Below are positions 22,755 to 33,049 of a stretch of 64,000 bases of DNA, piece by piece. Below the pieces are notes generated by a model. That model ran no database searches. It saw only the letters and a list, made by a program, of their open reading frames with translations, and had not been told where the DNA came from. Where the stretch lies: contig NC_088646.1 in NCBI RefSeq assembly GCF_964019385.1, forward strand, positions 2,750,013 through 2,814,012, written 5' to 3'. The position numbers were made by a program, and so were the translations under genes. The DNA is from Sycon ciliatum (taxonomy: Eukaryota > Porifera > Calcarea > Leucosolenida > Sycettidae). Positions within the stretch are counted from its first letter, which is position 1. Every line of letters begins with the position of its first letter.

Positions 22755-23991
22755 GTCCACCATCTCTGGAAGAATGTTTGCACGGTACGACTCGAGCATT
22801 TTGTTCACGCTCTTTTCTACACTACTTCAATCAGTCATTGTGTTTTTGTTGTTACTGATCAACTTACTTCCTGGCCTCAGGCATGTCAGATCCTGATCTG
22901 TGACAGGCTTGCTCAACATCGGAGAGCATAGTCAAGACGGCTTCGAAGCTGTGCTCTGGAGTGCCTGATTTCACTGGTGCAAGGCCGAGGCTGAGAACAC
23001 TGTCGGGAGTGGCTAGCTGCGCCGTGTAATACTTGTGTCCTTGTTTGGATGTGCCATCACGGTGCAGTGTTATATTGTCCTCCGTTAGCATCTGTTCTCC
23101 GATTTGTGTGAGGACCAGTTGCTTAGACTCGGCCAGGAAGTCGCACATCTTAGCAGGGCTTGGCAGTCGGTCAACCTGGTGCCCAGTAAGCGTTTCAATC
23201 ACACACATCGAATAACCGGAGACACATGGTTTACCCCGATATTATGAGAGAGCAGTTGAATACAGCAGAGGCGCACTGCATCCGTATAGCGCGGGGCCTG
23301 CCTTCAAGGGTCTTTATCGTCTTCTTTTCCTTTTCAATATTGACTTGCTCTCTGACTTGTTGCTGCTGCTGTGTTTGTTTTGTGCCAGATATTTTTTTCT
23401 TGAGTTTGTTGACCGTCTGTAGCGCTACTTGGTATTTCCGTCTGAAGAGCATTTTCTGGTGGCATTCTGCTTGCTTGCCAACAATCGTAGCCGAGAGGTG
23501 TGTTTTGGCAGTTGTCAATTCAGTTCTCAGCTGTGCAATGGTGTTAGCATTCTCCTTCTTCTGCTTCTCGAGCCGATCAATGGTTTGTCTCAGCTCACCA
23601 AACTGCTTGTTCGTCCTTGTGAGATGTCTGGATATCTTTTTCTTTTTTCTTTGGGATCTGTCTAGCACAACTTGTTGCTTTTGCACTTCTTTACTTTTCT
23701 CTGTGACTGACTTTTTCAGGACATCCAGCTCTTTCATGGCATTGCCTATCTCATCCTTGTCAATGGCTGCGTTCACATCATTACATTTGTACCACACCTG
23801 CAGCACAATTGGAAAGAAAAAAGGAAAAGTGCATTCTCTTGAGTGTTTCAGTTCTGTTTATCGAGTGATTTTTGCTCATGTCAGGCATACCTGCTCAAAT
23901 TGGAATCCATCTGCTAGGAATTGCGTTAGGTCCTTGCGTGCCGGTGCTTTTCGCAAGCAGTCTTGGCATATCTTCTTGCCCTGACCTGCAC
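22755..23991 (-). pseudogene. Broken multi-exon gene, coiled-coil protein of unknown function
   Basis: Candidate exons on the minus strand: 23991-23891 (KICQDCLRKAPARKD... then donor CAG|GTATGC), 23798-about 22868 (pyrimidine tract plus CAG acceptor; ends at GAA|GTAAGT), and a downstream piece near 22815-22755 (SVNKMLESYRANILPEMV). The large exon starts with a Lys/Gln-rich coiled coil of about 150 residues, then GRPR, then LCCIQLLSHNIGV...RLPSP and ITLHRDGTSKQGHKYY. A one-base frame change near 23290 separates GRPR from the rest, and the 3' end runs into PLE sequence. A further ATG-initiated basic frame at 24461-24340 could be a 5' exon. I do not recognise a function; a transposon-derived origin is possible. 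Confidence 0.45.
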
Positions 23992-23999
23992 CTGTACCT

Positions 24000-25500
24000 G
24001 CAACGGCACAGTCGTTTAAAGGTTGATGGCGTATTATGGCTATGTATTCTACATTTATTACATTTGGAAGACAATTATGCTCGCCCTTCTTTTACCTGGT
24101 ATTTTCCTGAAAACCTGCAGGAGCTTTACAGGGCAAACTTGCAGTATACTACAATCATCACTACACCATTGCTTGTGGTACTTATTACAGCATATTGCTG
24201 CGAATAAGCCACCTACAGCGCGCTTCTCATGACGCCTGACTGCAACACTTTAGGCATGCTTTCCGGGCGATAGGGCTTACCTAATGATTGCCTGCAGAGC
24301 TGAACGAGTGGCAACGCCACAACGATAAAAAAAGATCACGATCGTCTTTGTTCCACTCTTAGCTTCTTCATCTTCCTTCCAGGTTGACCTCGGCGAACTT
24401 TTGACCTTTGTGTCTTTTGTGAACTAAATTCACTCCCGTCAATTTTTTTCTTACCTGGCATACGGTTAGACTCATACAAGATTATTATTATTATTAATAT
24501 TATTCAACGCAATAAATAGAGTAAGCTGCGCACTCAGTACAACCACCATAAGCTTTTTTATTACGTCGTGTGAAACAACTTGTTTTGTAGTCAACTAGTC
24601 CATCACAATGTCATGCATGAGGAGTACTGTAGGAGTTTGGCTTTCGGCTTGTACAATTCGTTTTCGCAAAGCTTCCCTTTCTTTATTTATCTTTGATATT
24701 TATGACCCACCCAAGTTGGGTGGTGTGCTGCTTTGCTGCTTCGAATTGTAGTTAGACCGCTTTGTCAAATATCGTACTGGTCTCGTCATCGTCCAGTAAC
24801 AATCGACATTCTTTGTTCCGTTGGGACTGTAGCTTTTGCTCATTTTCGTTGCGCTTGCCTTCCCCTCTTTGGTCTTTCCATAACCTTGAACCTTCCAAGT
24901 TGGAAGGCTGTCGGTTAGCGCTACGGAGATGTGTTGAAGCTAGGTGTCAGGACGTAGAATGTTTCAGTACTCTGTCAGTTTTGTGCCTAGTTATTGCACG
25001 TTCTGACTGTATATAGTATCAGGTTACAGTGATGGAGAGTTACTCTTAACTCGTATCGATATGTCCTTTTCTCTTCTACATTAATATTATTATTGTTATT
25101 TATTCATATTTTACTAGAAGATCTTAAGATGCAACCGTGGACCAAGAACGAAAAAAATTCTCCCGTCGAAACAATATCAACTTCGCCCCAGTTACTTTCG
25201 TCCCTTAGGCTCACGAAGGACAGCTTCCAAATTTACGTATCAAATGTCACCGTGGCACTGCTCTACTCTCCGGTTGATCGCGAAGCTACACCTTTGATGT
25301 TCAATCATTGATTGCATGCTTGTTCTTTTCTTTCTTGTCTTACTTTCTTTCCTTGTGTTTCTTAATAATATTGCCTATGCTGTTGCTCATTAGGATTTTG
25401 GCAAATTCTATCCTTCGCTTTCATATAACTGGGCCAGGAACCCGTTTGAACTTGCGAAGTAAAATAAAATCAATCAATCAATCAACCAATCAATCTTATT
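24000..25500. other. Intergenic, no confirmed gene
   Basis: This holds the possible 5' exon mentioned for the coiled-coil gene (24461-24340), TTA-rich tracts (24482, 25083), a region near 25003-25095 resembling one arm of the palindrome at 8245-8458, and an ATCA-type simple repeat at 25467-25494. Nothing else is recognised. Confidence 0.4.
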
Positions 25501-25762
25501 ATTTCTTTTTAAATCCAACATCATGTTCACACTCACTTTGCGCACTTTCTCTCGCATCCTTAGCTATTCTACGAGTACATACACCAATAGGAGATCCCCC
25601 AGATAATAAGGAAGAGAGTCGGACCCAGAATACTGCCCTGGGGGACTCCAGCCTGGGAGCCTTGAGGATGTCTGGCCACAAATGACCACTTGAAGGTAGC
25701 GATCACTGAGGTAGTTGCTGAGCCACTGGTGCAGTTGCCCACGTAGGCCGTATACGTTGGAC
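25500..25762 (-). pseudogene. LINE reverse transcriptase fragment (3' half of a split copy)
   Basis: The minus strand reads YGLRGQLHQWLSNYLSDRY, then AGVPQGSILGPTLFL, an RT block close to that of the LINE at 8.9-10.4 kb. The preceding RT block lies at 30894-31249; the sequence between them is a DIRS-like insertion. Frame changes are present. Confidence 0.7.
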
Positions 25763-26579
25763 TTGCATGTCGGAGTTTCCGGTGAGATATAACTATGTCT
25801 AGCCCTCGCGATATACGCGATTTCATGCTCGAACACAGCATTTTTTTAAAGTTCAATATTCTAATGAAGCTGTACTTGATGCAGCTCATCCAAGGCCCTT
25901 CAGGCCTTTTTTCATGCTCGAACAAGAAGTGCCTTGGATAATTTCCTCTCACCGTCTTAGACTCTCGGCGATGGAGAAGCTTTTAGAGTCTTTGCGTGAC
26001 GATGATCAGGCGGCTCGCCGCCTTGCCCACGTGCCGGCCGATGCGGTCGAAACCCCCTGAGCCGTGGATGCGGGCGTGTGATGACACCCCAAGATGGGCC
26101 GGGTGCTTTGAGTGTTTTGCGTCCACGCGAGTCACGCCGTGACTTTGGGTCGTGTGATGTTTCTGGCGAAGCCAGGACACGAGTGGCTGGTGGCTCCAGC
26201 CCGGCACCTTGTCGGCACCATAGTGCGTCCTTAAATGTGACGAGCACTAACGGCCTAAACGGCCTGAACGGTCTCACGACCTGCTTGGCCTAAGTGCCTA
26301 CGAGTCCGGCGGACACTGTTGCCAGTGCCTCCGAGTGTGAGTCTGACTGTTCTCAGTCAAAGACCGGCATACTCCGACTCAGATGAGGGTGAGCACTACT
26401 CTAAGTCTCTAGACTAGTCTACTTCTAGTCAGAGCTCAGATGCTAGTGCCGACTCGGAGTCCTCACATCAGGACAGTGTTACTTGCCACCACCTCGGGTC
26501 CCAATCACATCCACCTCACATGTCTGCTGTATTGTTGCCGCAGCGGCATCTTGATGTGATGGTCTGATGTTGTAACAGT

Positions 26580-27260
26580 GTACCCATTTGCTAGGCCAGC
26601 TTGGTGCGTTTCCGTGGAGTTTGCCGGGGCACCATATTTGTAACGGCGATTCCGTTTGCTGTTGCCGTGGCCGTGTTTGTCACATGATTGGTGCATTCCC
26701 GTTGAAGTTGCCCAGCCGGGCACCATGTTTGTCAGTTGTGCCTGTTTGAAGTTGCCAGGCCAGCTTGTATTGGTGCGTTCCCGTTGAGTTTGCCGGGGCA
26801 CCATGTTTGAAACGGCGTTCCCGTCTGCTGTTGCCGGGGCCGTGTCTGTATTGGTGCATTCCCGTTGAAGTTGCCCAGCGGGGCACCACATTTGTCAGTT
26901 GTGCCGCTTTACAGTTGCCAGGCCAGCTTGCATTGGTGCGTTCCCGTTGAGTTTTCCGGGCACCATGTTTATAACGGCTTTCCCGTTCGCTGTTGCCGGG
27001 GCCGTGTTTGTATTGGTGCACTCACGCTGAAGTTGCCGAGCGGAGCACCACGTTTGTCAGTTGTGCCTGTTTGAAGCTACCAGGCCAGCTTGTATTAGTG
27101 CGCTCCCATTGAGTTTACCGGGGCACCATATTTGTAACGGCGTTCCCGTTTGCTGATGCAGGGGCTGTGTTTGTTTTGGTGCACTCACGCTGACGTTGCC
27201 CAGCGGAGCACCATGTTTGTCAATTGCGCCTGTTTGAAGTTGCTAGGCCAATCCTGTAAC
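26580..27260. repeat. About 164-bp tandem repeat, 4 units, in the DIRS-like element
   Basis: The motif AGGCCAGCTTG recurs near 26592, 26759, 26924 and 27084, with a decayed version near 27246, giving a period of 160-166 bp. Each unit has two similar halves containing GGGGCACCA. Open frames here are repeat-driven. Confidence 0.75.
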
Positions 27261-27642
27261 GCGCACCCGTTTGCTGTTGCCGGGTGACATGTTTGTCAAT
27301 TGTGCTTGTAGCATACTGCCGTGATGTGCGATTAATAACAGGCCGCCGGAGCTGGTCAGGTTATTACCGGACCAACTTTTCAGCCACGAACACGTGTTTC
27401 CTGCTGTGGAGGGCAGGTGTACCCGTCATACCCTACACAAAGTATAACGGCCATGATACTACCGGACCACTCAAACGCTGCATCTGGCGGTCCTGAGTAA
27501 GGCGATAATAATTACGAGCCATGCATTGGTTTGTTTTGCCAATGGCTCTTTGTGGTACACGGCAATTTGCTATCATTCGTGACATTTCACAGAGTGACGA
27601 ATGTGAGAAGACAAAACAAAAAGAAAAGAAATAATTTTAATA

Positions 27643-28776
27643 ATGGCAAACCCCGGCCCCCACAATTATCAACCTCCGAGCGCTGAACAACTATCTGTAG
27701 TATCACCACTTCGCGCTGGAGTCATTGAAGACAGTGCCGGACCACCTGCAGCTAGGGGATGTGCTGATCGGGATAGACTTAAGAGATGCTTATTTCTCCA
27801 GTCCAGCGGCTCGATCGTCAGTTTCTCCAGTTTTCAGTGGTATCAACAGATTTCCCAGTTTAACTGTCTACCGTTTGGCTTGCGCAGTGGTCCCAGAGGC
27901 CAGAGTCTTCACCAAGACTAGCTCTGCACCCTGTGGTGAAGATGGTACGTTCGCTCGGCCTACACCTGGTGATTTACCTCGCCGACATATTTATCATGGC
28001 ACGGACAACGTCCGACCTGTTTCTCCCTGTTGCTACCATTCTTCATCTGCTGATTGGTCTTGGGTTCGACATCAACTGGATGCAGTCGTATCTGATTCCC
28101 ACCAGGCAGATACAATACCTGGGTATTCAGGTCAACTCCGTCACCATGGAGTTCTCATTGCCAGACTCGAAAGCATCCACGCTTCAACAACAATGTGCGC
28201 GTCTGCTGGCTGCTCACACCGTATGTCTTCGGGGTATTGCGTCAATTGTGGGCATGATGGTGTCCACCATGGTTGCCGTGGTCCCTGCATCACTTAACTA
28301 TCGTCGCTTGCAGTGTTTGAAGACCACGTTCCTACGGCAGGGTCCCTTTTACACTTACCGGCTTACTCTCAGTCATGAGTGCCATGCCGAGATTCATTAG
28401 TGGATTCGGCATCTCCAGCTGTGGAGTGGGCGATCTGTACGCCTTTCCGAACCGGACCTCGCCATCCAGTCCGATGCATCCCATGCAGGTCATTCGGGGT
28501 GGGGCCCGGTGCATATTGTGCCAATGTCACCACAGGCGGCTGATGGACATCTGCCGAGAAGCAGCTTCACATGAATGTCCCGGAACCGCTCACAGCCCAG
28601 TATGCTGTCCAGTCGCTAGCGCCTTCTCTATACCAGGGCAGTATTCTCCTGCAGCTCGACTACCGTGTGGCTGTTCCCTGTTTGCCCCGCACTGGCAGCC
28701 GTTCATCACCGACATTAGACAGGATAGCTGCCACGCTGTGGGAGTGGTGTCAGTCTGCTCAGAGATATCACTTTGA
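27643..28776 (+). pseudogene. DIRS-like reverse transcriptase and RNase H (broken)
   Basis: Blocks in order: LQLGDVLIGIDLRDAYFS (palm motif, about 27745), FNCLPFGLRSG (about 27865), IYLADIFIM (the catalytic box, normally YLDD, here with Ala at the first Asp; about 27972), IQYLGIQVN (about 28120), and an RNase H-like QSDAS..GHSGWG (about 28470). Frames change between blocks and a stop precedes the YLAD block. It acted in copying the element RNA; this copy cannot encode a full enzyme. Confidence 0.75.
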
Positions 28777-28989
28777 TTCCCAATATCTACCTGGTGCAGT
28801 GAATACAGTTGCCGATTATCACTCTCGCCATCACACGGATACCAGCGCCTGGATGCTCGACCGGTCAGTTTTCCAGGTTCACCAGATCATGTGACCGAGT
28901 GCCTGCGACCTGTTTGCATCTCGCACTAAATTTCGACTGCACACGTACGTCAGTTGGCGCCCATATGCACACAGCCCGCATGCCTTCCG

Positions 28990-29835
28990 TCTCGACTGGT
29001 CCTGCCTGCAAGTCTATGCCTTCCCTCCAATCTATCTGATTGGCAAATGCCCGGCCAGGGTTGTTCTACAGGAAATCCCATCCATAGTCATGGTCACTCC
29101 GCTTTGGCCCGGCCAGGCTTGGTTTCCAGCTCTCTTGGCACTAGTGGTGGACATTCCGCGCGTGCTGTCAGCCTCTCCGGTCTTGTTTGCTGGACCAGAT
29201 CACAAAGTTCACCCGTCAGTACAGTCAGCTCACTTCACCCTGGTCGCATGGAAACTCTCCGGGCTAGCAACAGCCGCAGCGGAGTTTCGGGCGACACTGC
29301 CACCCTACTCTTGGCGTCATGGCGTTCCCTCACCGACCGTGTGTATCAGTCGGCATGGAACACATGGTGTGATTGGTGTGCTACACGGCAAATTGATTCC
29401 CTGGGTGTTCTCTCAGAGGTCCTCGATTTTCTGACCTCCCAATTCCGTCTGGCTCGACTGTATCATACGCTAGGGTTGTACCGGTCAGCCATGTCAATGA
29501 CGCTTCCTCCCATCGATGGCGTTGTGGTTGGCCCGCATCCTCTGGTGTCTCATATGCTCCCCGATGCATATCAATCCCGTCCTTCTCAGCCGTGCTATGG
29601 CAGCATGTGGAATGTACAGGCAGTCCTGGATTGGTTCCGGAACATGTCCTTCACGCATGAGTCTCTCAAAGAACTGACTCTCAGGTTGACTATGCTGCTG
29701 GCTCTGACGAGTGCCCGGCGTTACTCTGAGCTGCAGAAGCTCGATGTTCGTTTTATGGACATTATTGTCAACGCTGCTTCATTTGGGATCCCCACTTTTA
29801 CCCAGAATCAGCGCGTCGGTGATCCAGCCAAGTAG
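28990..29835 (+). pseudogene. DIRS-like tyrosine recombinase region
   Basis: An open frame (28954-29835) contains RVYQSAWNTWCDWC, FLTSQFRLARLYHTLGLYRSAMS and, near 29665-29740, LKELTLRLTMLLALTSARRYSELQKLD. This is the N-terminal SAM-like domain and the first half of the catalytic domain with the first conserved Arg of DIRS/Ngaro recombinases. The frame stops at 29835, before the expected HxxR and Tyr; those motifs were not found downstream. Confidence 0.75.
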
Positions 29836-30540
29836 TTTGTCTTCCCTGCTTGCCCTCAGCACCCTCCGTTGTGTGTGGATGCTCTAAGGCAGTATTCTGC
29901 TCGCACAGAGAGAGAGAGAGAGAGTTTCCCGCCCGCTGCCGCCGCGTCTGCCAACCCTCTGCTGCTGTCGCTCCGACGTCCTCACAAGCCGGTCTTACCG
30001 AGCACCGTTGCCGCTGAGGTGGCTCCTCACTTCCATGTCGGATGCTGGTGTGGACACCATCGTTTTTCTGATGGCACCACCTTCGGTGCGACTGTCCTTG
30101 GCTGACAGTCTGTTATTCCGCCGCTCATGATTGCGGCCGATAGGGTCCACGGCTTCAGTCCGCCGTGTTCTTTTCTCCTACACATTTGGGGTTTTCTCAG
30201 ACCTTTTCCTTTCCAAAGGTCCTGTATATACCTGGTGCACCAGTTTTCCCAGGTGTTCCCACTCTGGAGTTTGCATTGTCCGTTAATTCTGCATAGTTGA
30301 CAATGCTAAGTTGCATTCCATTTTGGTATGATCTACTCCACTCGCCGTTCCGTGCGTTGGTTTTATGATAATTCCATCTGTACTCAGTGATGGTCATTCG
30401 GTGGTCTGTGCCTGGCATAGTGTGGGCTGATTATGCTTGTTTATCATGCCACGCACCTTTTACTAGAACTTTCACTAAGTCCTTGTATGGACAGTGTGAT
30501 AGTTTCTTGTTTCCGCTCAGGGTGCGGAACCGACTTTAAA
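29836..30540. other. 3' non-coding part of the DIRS-like element
   Basis: There is a short (GA)n tract at 29908-29925. No reading frame with similarity was recognised; this stretch would have held the recombinase end and the 3' repeats. Confidence 0.4.
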
Positions 30541-30577
30541 CAAGACATAGTTATATCTCACCGGAAACTCCGACATG

Positions 30578-30893
30578 CAATTTCCCATTTCACAAGCAAT
30601 GGAAAATTGTGTAGTGAAGTGGGAATTGTATAAGGAGTTGGAGGTGAGATATAACTATGTCCCACCCACCCACCCTGTTTGGGTTTGTTCTCCATAAAAA
30701 TAGGCCTGAAGGGCCTTGGATGAGCTGCATCAAGTACAGCTTCATTAGAATATTGAACTTTAAAAAAATGCTGTGTTCGAGCATGAAATCGCGTAAATCG
30801 CGAGGGCTAGACATAGTTATATCTCACCTCCAACTCCTTATACAATTCCCACTTCACTACACAATTTTCCATTGCTTGTGAAATGGGAAATTG
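30578..30893. repeat. Nested foldback: 65-bp arms around a 186-bp TIR unit
   Basis: 30578-30642 is the inverse of 30829-30893. Between them, 30643-30828 begins GGTGAGATATAACTATGTC and ends with its inverse. Its part 30700-30828 is inverted relative to 25781-25908 at the left end of the DIRS-like element. The 65-bp arm itself contains a small palindrome (ACACAATTT ... AAATTGTGT). Confidence 0.8.
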
Positions 30894-31249
30894 TGTAGCA
30901 CACCGGGGTGTGATACGCGATCAAACGCACCGGCTATGTCAATGGCGAGTATGCGTGCTGCGCCTTTCTCCCCGGCTGTATGCAGCCACTGGTGATGGAG
31001 GCTGGTAAGGAGGTCGGCTGCACTATGACCATGGCGAAATCCAAATTGTCTGGTGGAGAAGACGTTGTTCGACTCGAGGAAATTAATTTTGTGATTGTTC
31101 TGTTGATGATTGTCTCCATCACCTTGGACAGAATACACAAGAGCGAAACTGGACGGTAATTGGAGGGTAGAGACTTTGATTTCCGTTTGAATATAGGTTT
31201 TGTATTGCGTAAGTTGCTCTAGCGCACACCTCTCGAGAAGCTTGGACAT
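30894..31249 (-). pseudogene. LINE reverse transcriptase fragment (5' half of a split copy)
   Basis: The minus strand reads LCILSKVMETIINR, FGFRHGHSAADLL, RILAIDIAGAFDRVSHPGVLH, an RT fingers/palm region of the same type as the LINE at 8.9-10.4 kb. It ends where the foldback and DIRS-like element begin; the following RT block is at 25500-25762. Confidence 0.75.
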
Positions 31250-31439
31250 GAGGGGAAGGAGCTAGGGAGATGGGTCTGCTCTTCATTGAGATATCTACTA
31301 TTCTCTCTTCTTTCTCATTATTTTCTCCCAACCCTCCTTCCCTGTAACACAATATTCAATAACATACTCGCTGCCTTGTCATTGACTGATTGAGCTTTTG
31401 TGCTCGTTTGGATTTGCGAATTCAAATAAGGTATACAAA

Positions 31440-31775
31440 CAAACAGAAGCGACGGAGAATTTCCAGCCACTGGAGGAGATTATCCACGGCGAGTTTATCC
31501 CGGCGCTCACAGGACATCCTGCTCCCGGTCAGACCACCCGCACTCTCCTTGCTCTGCCTTGTCGCCTACATTGTAGGGGGCATGAGCATAATCAACCCGT
31601 GCGATCTTGCAAGCCAGTTTGATGACTCCAGGACCATCACGCAGCTATTGGTGGAGCGGATCACCGCGCAGAACACCGACCTAGGCGATGTTCACCACAC
31701 CACGAAGGCAGAGAAGGCGAAGGTGCGCAGGATCCACTCCGTAAGGGAGAAGGAGAAGGTAGATCTACAACCTTG
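31440..31775 (+). pseudogene. RLE-type retroelement family, copy E (fragment)
   Basis: Two frames give FQPLEEIIHGEFIPALTGH..PGQTTRTLLALPC and then INPCDLASQFDDSRTITQLLVERI, matching the thumb/connection part of copies C and D (…AISGRLIPAITGQAPPG…). Only about 110 codons remain. Confidence 0.7.
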
Positions 31776-31779
31776 AAAA

Positions 31780-31950
31780 AGCTCTATTCCTGCTGCGCTT
31801 GGGTCAATAATATTCCACGCTCGCGCTGCGGTCACGAATATGTATGCGTTAGTACGGATGCAACAAATTGTCGTGCTCCGAGAATTACTCTCTGCAGCAC
31901 TTCCCTGCCTTTTGCCAACCCACTTAAAGTGACTTTGTATTCTATAGACG
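31780..31950 (-). pseudogene. LINE ORF2 C-terminal fragment
   Basis: The minus strand reads RTNAYIFVTAARAWNIIDP, resembling the RTN..F.RTA..WN.LP end of CR1-like LINE ORF2. It is very short. Confidence 0.4.
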
Positions 31951-31956
31951 AACAAA

Positions 31957-32402
31957 ATGTCCCTCGATGAGAATGCAGACCTAGCTCTGTTTGGATATCA
32001 GGATCTGATCAACCTGGGTGAGCTGAAATCCGTCGACCAAGCATCGAGTCTCTCTCGGCCTGAACTCGTCAAGCAACTCCGGGAAAAAGGCGTGGGAGTG
32101 CTGCCTCAGCCAGCCACTACACACGGTACGGTACGTCTGTTGTAGAAGACCAGCTTATTTTTTTTGCGGTATCCTTCGCATCCATGTCCGCGGAGTTTGT
32201 GTCCATGAAAGAGGATAGAGATGACACAATATTGTCCTTGAAACTAGAGGTTCAGGAACTCAAGGGAGAAATCAAAGAGCTTCGACAACAACACATTGCA
32301 CACACATCCGTACTAGGCACCGGCGGATTATGCCGGAATAATTATTGGCATAATTTGGTGGTTGAAAATTTGGAGCATAATTTAGCATCCTTTCGGAGGT
32401 AG
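31957..32402 (+). other. Two small ORFs, unknown
   Basis: 31957-32145 encodes 62 residues with LSRPELVKQLREKGVGV, loosely SAP-like. 32184-32402 encodes 72 residues, the first part an acidic/basic coiled coil. A donor-like CACG|GTACGT near 32126 and a T-rich stretch before 32184 would allow them to be exons, but this is not shown. They could equally be relics of a retroelement ORF1. Confidence 0.25.
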
Positions 32403-32699
32403 GAGCATAACTGCATGATTATATCACAGTTCTAGTATGTAGGCGACACAATTGTATACAATGCACCTGATCAGTGCTGGTGGTCTGCATGGTGAAGGGT
32501 TCGGAGGTCATGCAGATAGTGTTTTCAATGAAAAGCAGGGTAGAAATCATGGCAATACATTTTTTCATTTTTTTTGCGCTCGAACTCGTCTTCTTCAAAG
32601 TTCTTTCTCACCCTGATACAGTACATGTAGCAGAAGATGCCAGTGAATCAGCCTTTATCAGGTATCCCCGGGCCGGACGAGATAGTGACGGGTAGTCCG

Positions 32700-32866
32700 C
32701 AAAGCTCCGCGTACACCCGTTTTCTGTAGTCTCAGTATGGAACAGCTTGCCAAGCGAAATTGTAAGGGCTCCACTCAGCTTGAAGCGGCTCCACACGTTC
32801 AAAGAAGATGTCCATAAGTACCTCACGCACCAACACTGGCTGATGGCTACCGACTTCTACGGATGA
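32700..32866 (+). pseudogene. LINE ORF2 C-terminal fragment
   Basis: The plus strand reads VSVWNSLPSEIVRA, then LHTFKEDVHKYLTHQ before the stop at about 32866: the WN.LP...F+..+..YL end of a CR1/L2-like ORF2. Confidence 0.6.
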
Positions 32867-32969
32867 ACTCTTGACTGTGGCACGGGTCATGTTCCTTGAT
32901 TCGGCTACGCTGATGATTTTGGGCTTCATTTACCTTTTATTATTTAATTTAAATAATACAAGTAGCTTA

Positions 32970-33040
32970 AATAATAGCTCAGTGGTTAGAGCATCGCTGG
33001 CTACAAGCGAGGGTCTCTGGTTCGATTCCTGGTGGTGGCA
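32970..33040 (+). ncRNA. tRNA-derived relic (SINE-like)
   Basis: A good pol III A-box-like TAGCTCAGTGGTTAGAGCA and B-box GGTTCGATTCC are spaced as in tRNA, with a 5-bp anticodon stem TCGCT/AGCGA. The acceptor halves do not pair (an AT-rich 5' side against TGGTGGCA), the loop lacks T33, and the T stem has a mismatch. It is therefore a tRNA-like head or pseudogene rather than a working tRNA. Confidence 0.6.
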
Positions 33041-33049
33041 GTCAATTTT

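Larger units (their letters stand above)
25763..30580 (+). mobile_element. DIRS-like element with inverted ends
   Basis: The interior carries RT/RNase H and a tyrosine-recombinase region on the plus strand, the gene set of DIRS/Ngaro elements. The outermost 37 bp (25763-25799) are the perfect inverse of 30544-30580. No clear TSD flanks it, which fits tyrosine-recombinase integration. It lies inside a LINE RT. The ends also contain a smaller repeat unit (GGTGAGATATAACTATGTC) that recurs in the foldback at 30578-30893, so the exact border is uncertain. Confidence 0.6.

Noticed and set aside
26505..27021. Minus-strand ORFs of 113-128 codons with internal repeats
   Set aside because: They reflect the 164-bp tandem repeat and have no independent support.
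32970..33040. Functional tRNA gene
   Set aside because: The acceptor stem does not pair, the T stem has a mismatch and the anticodon loop is abnormal; only the internal promoter boxes look tRNA-like.
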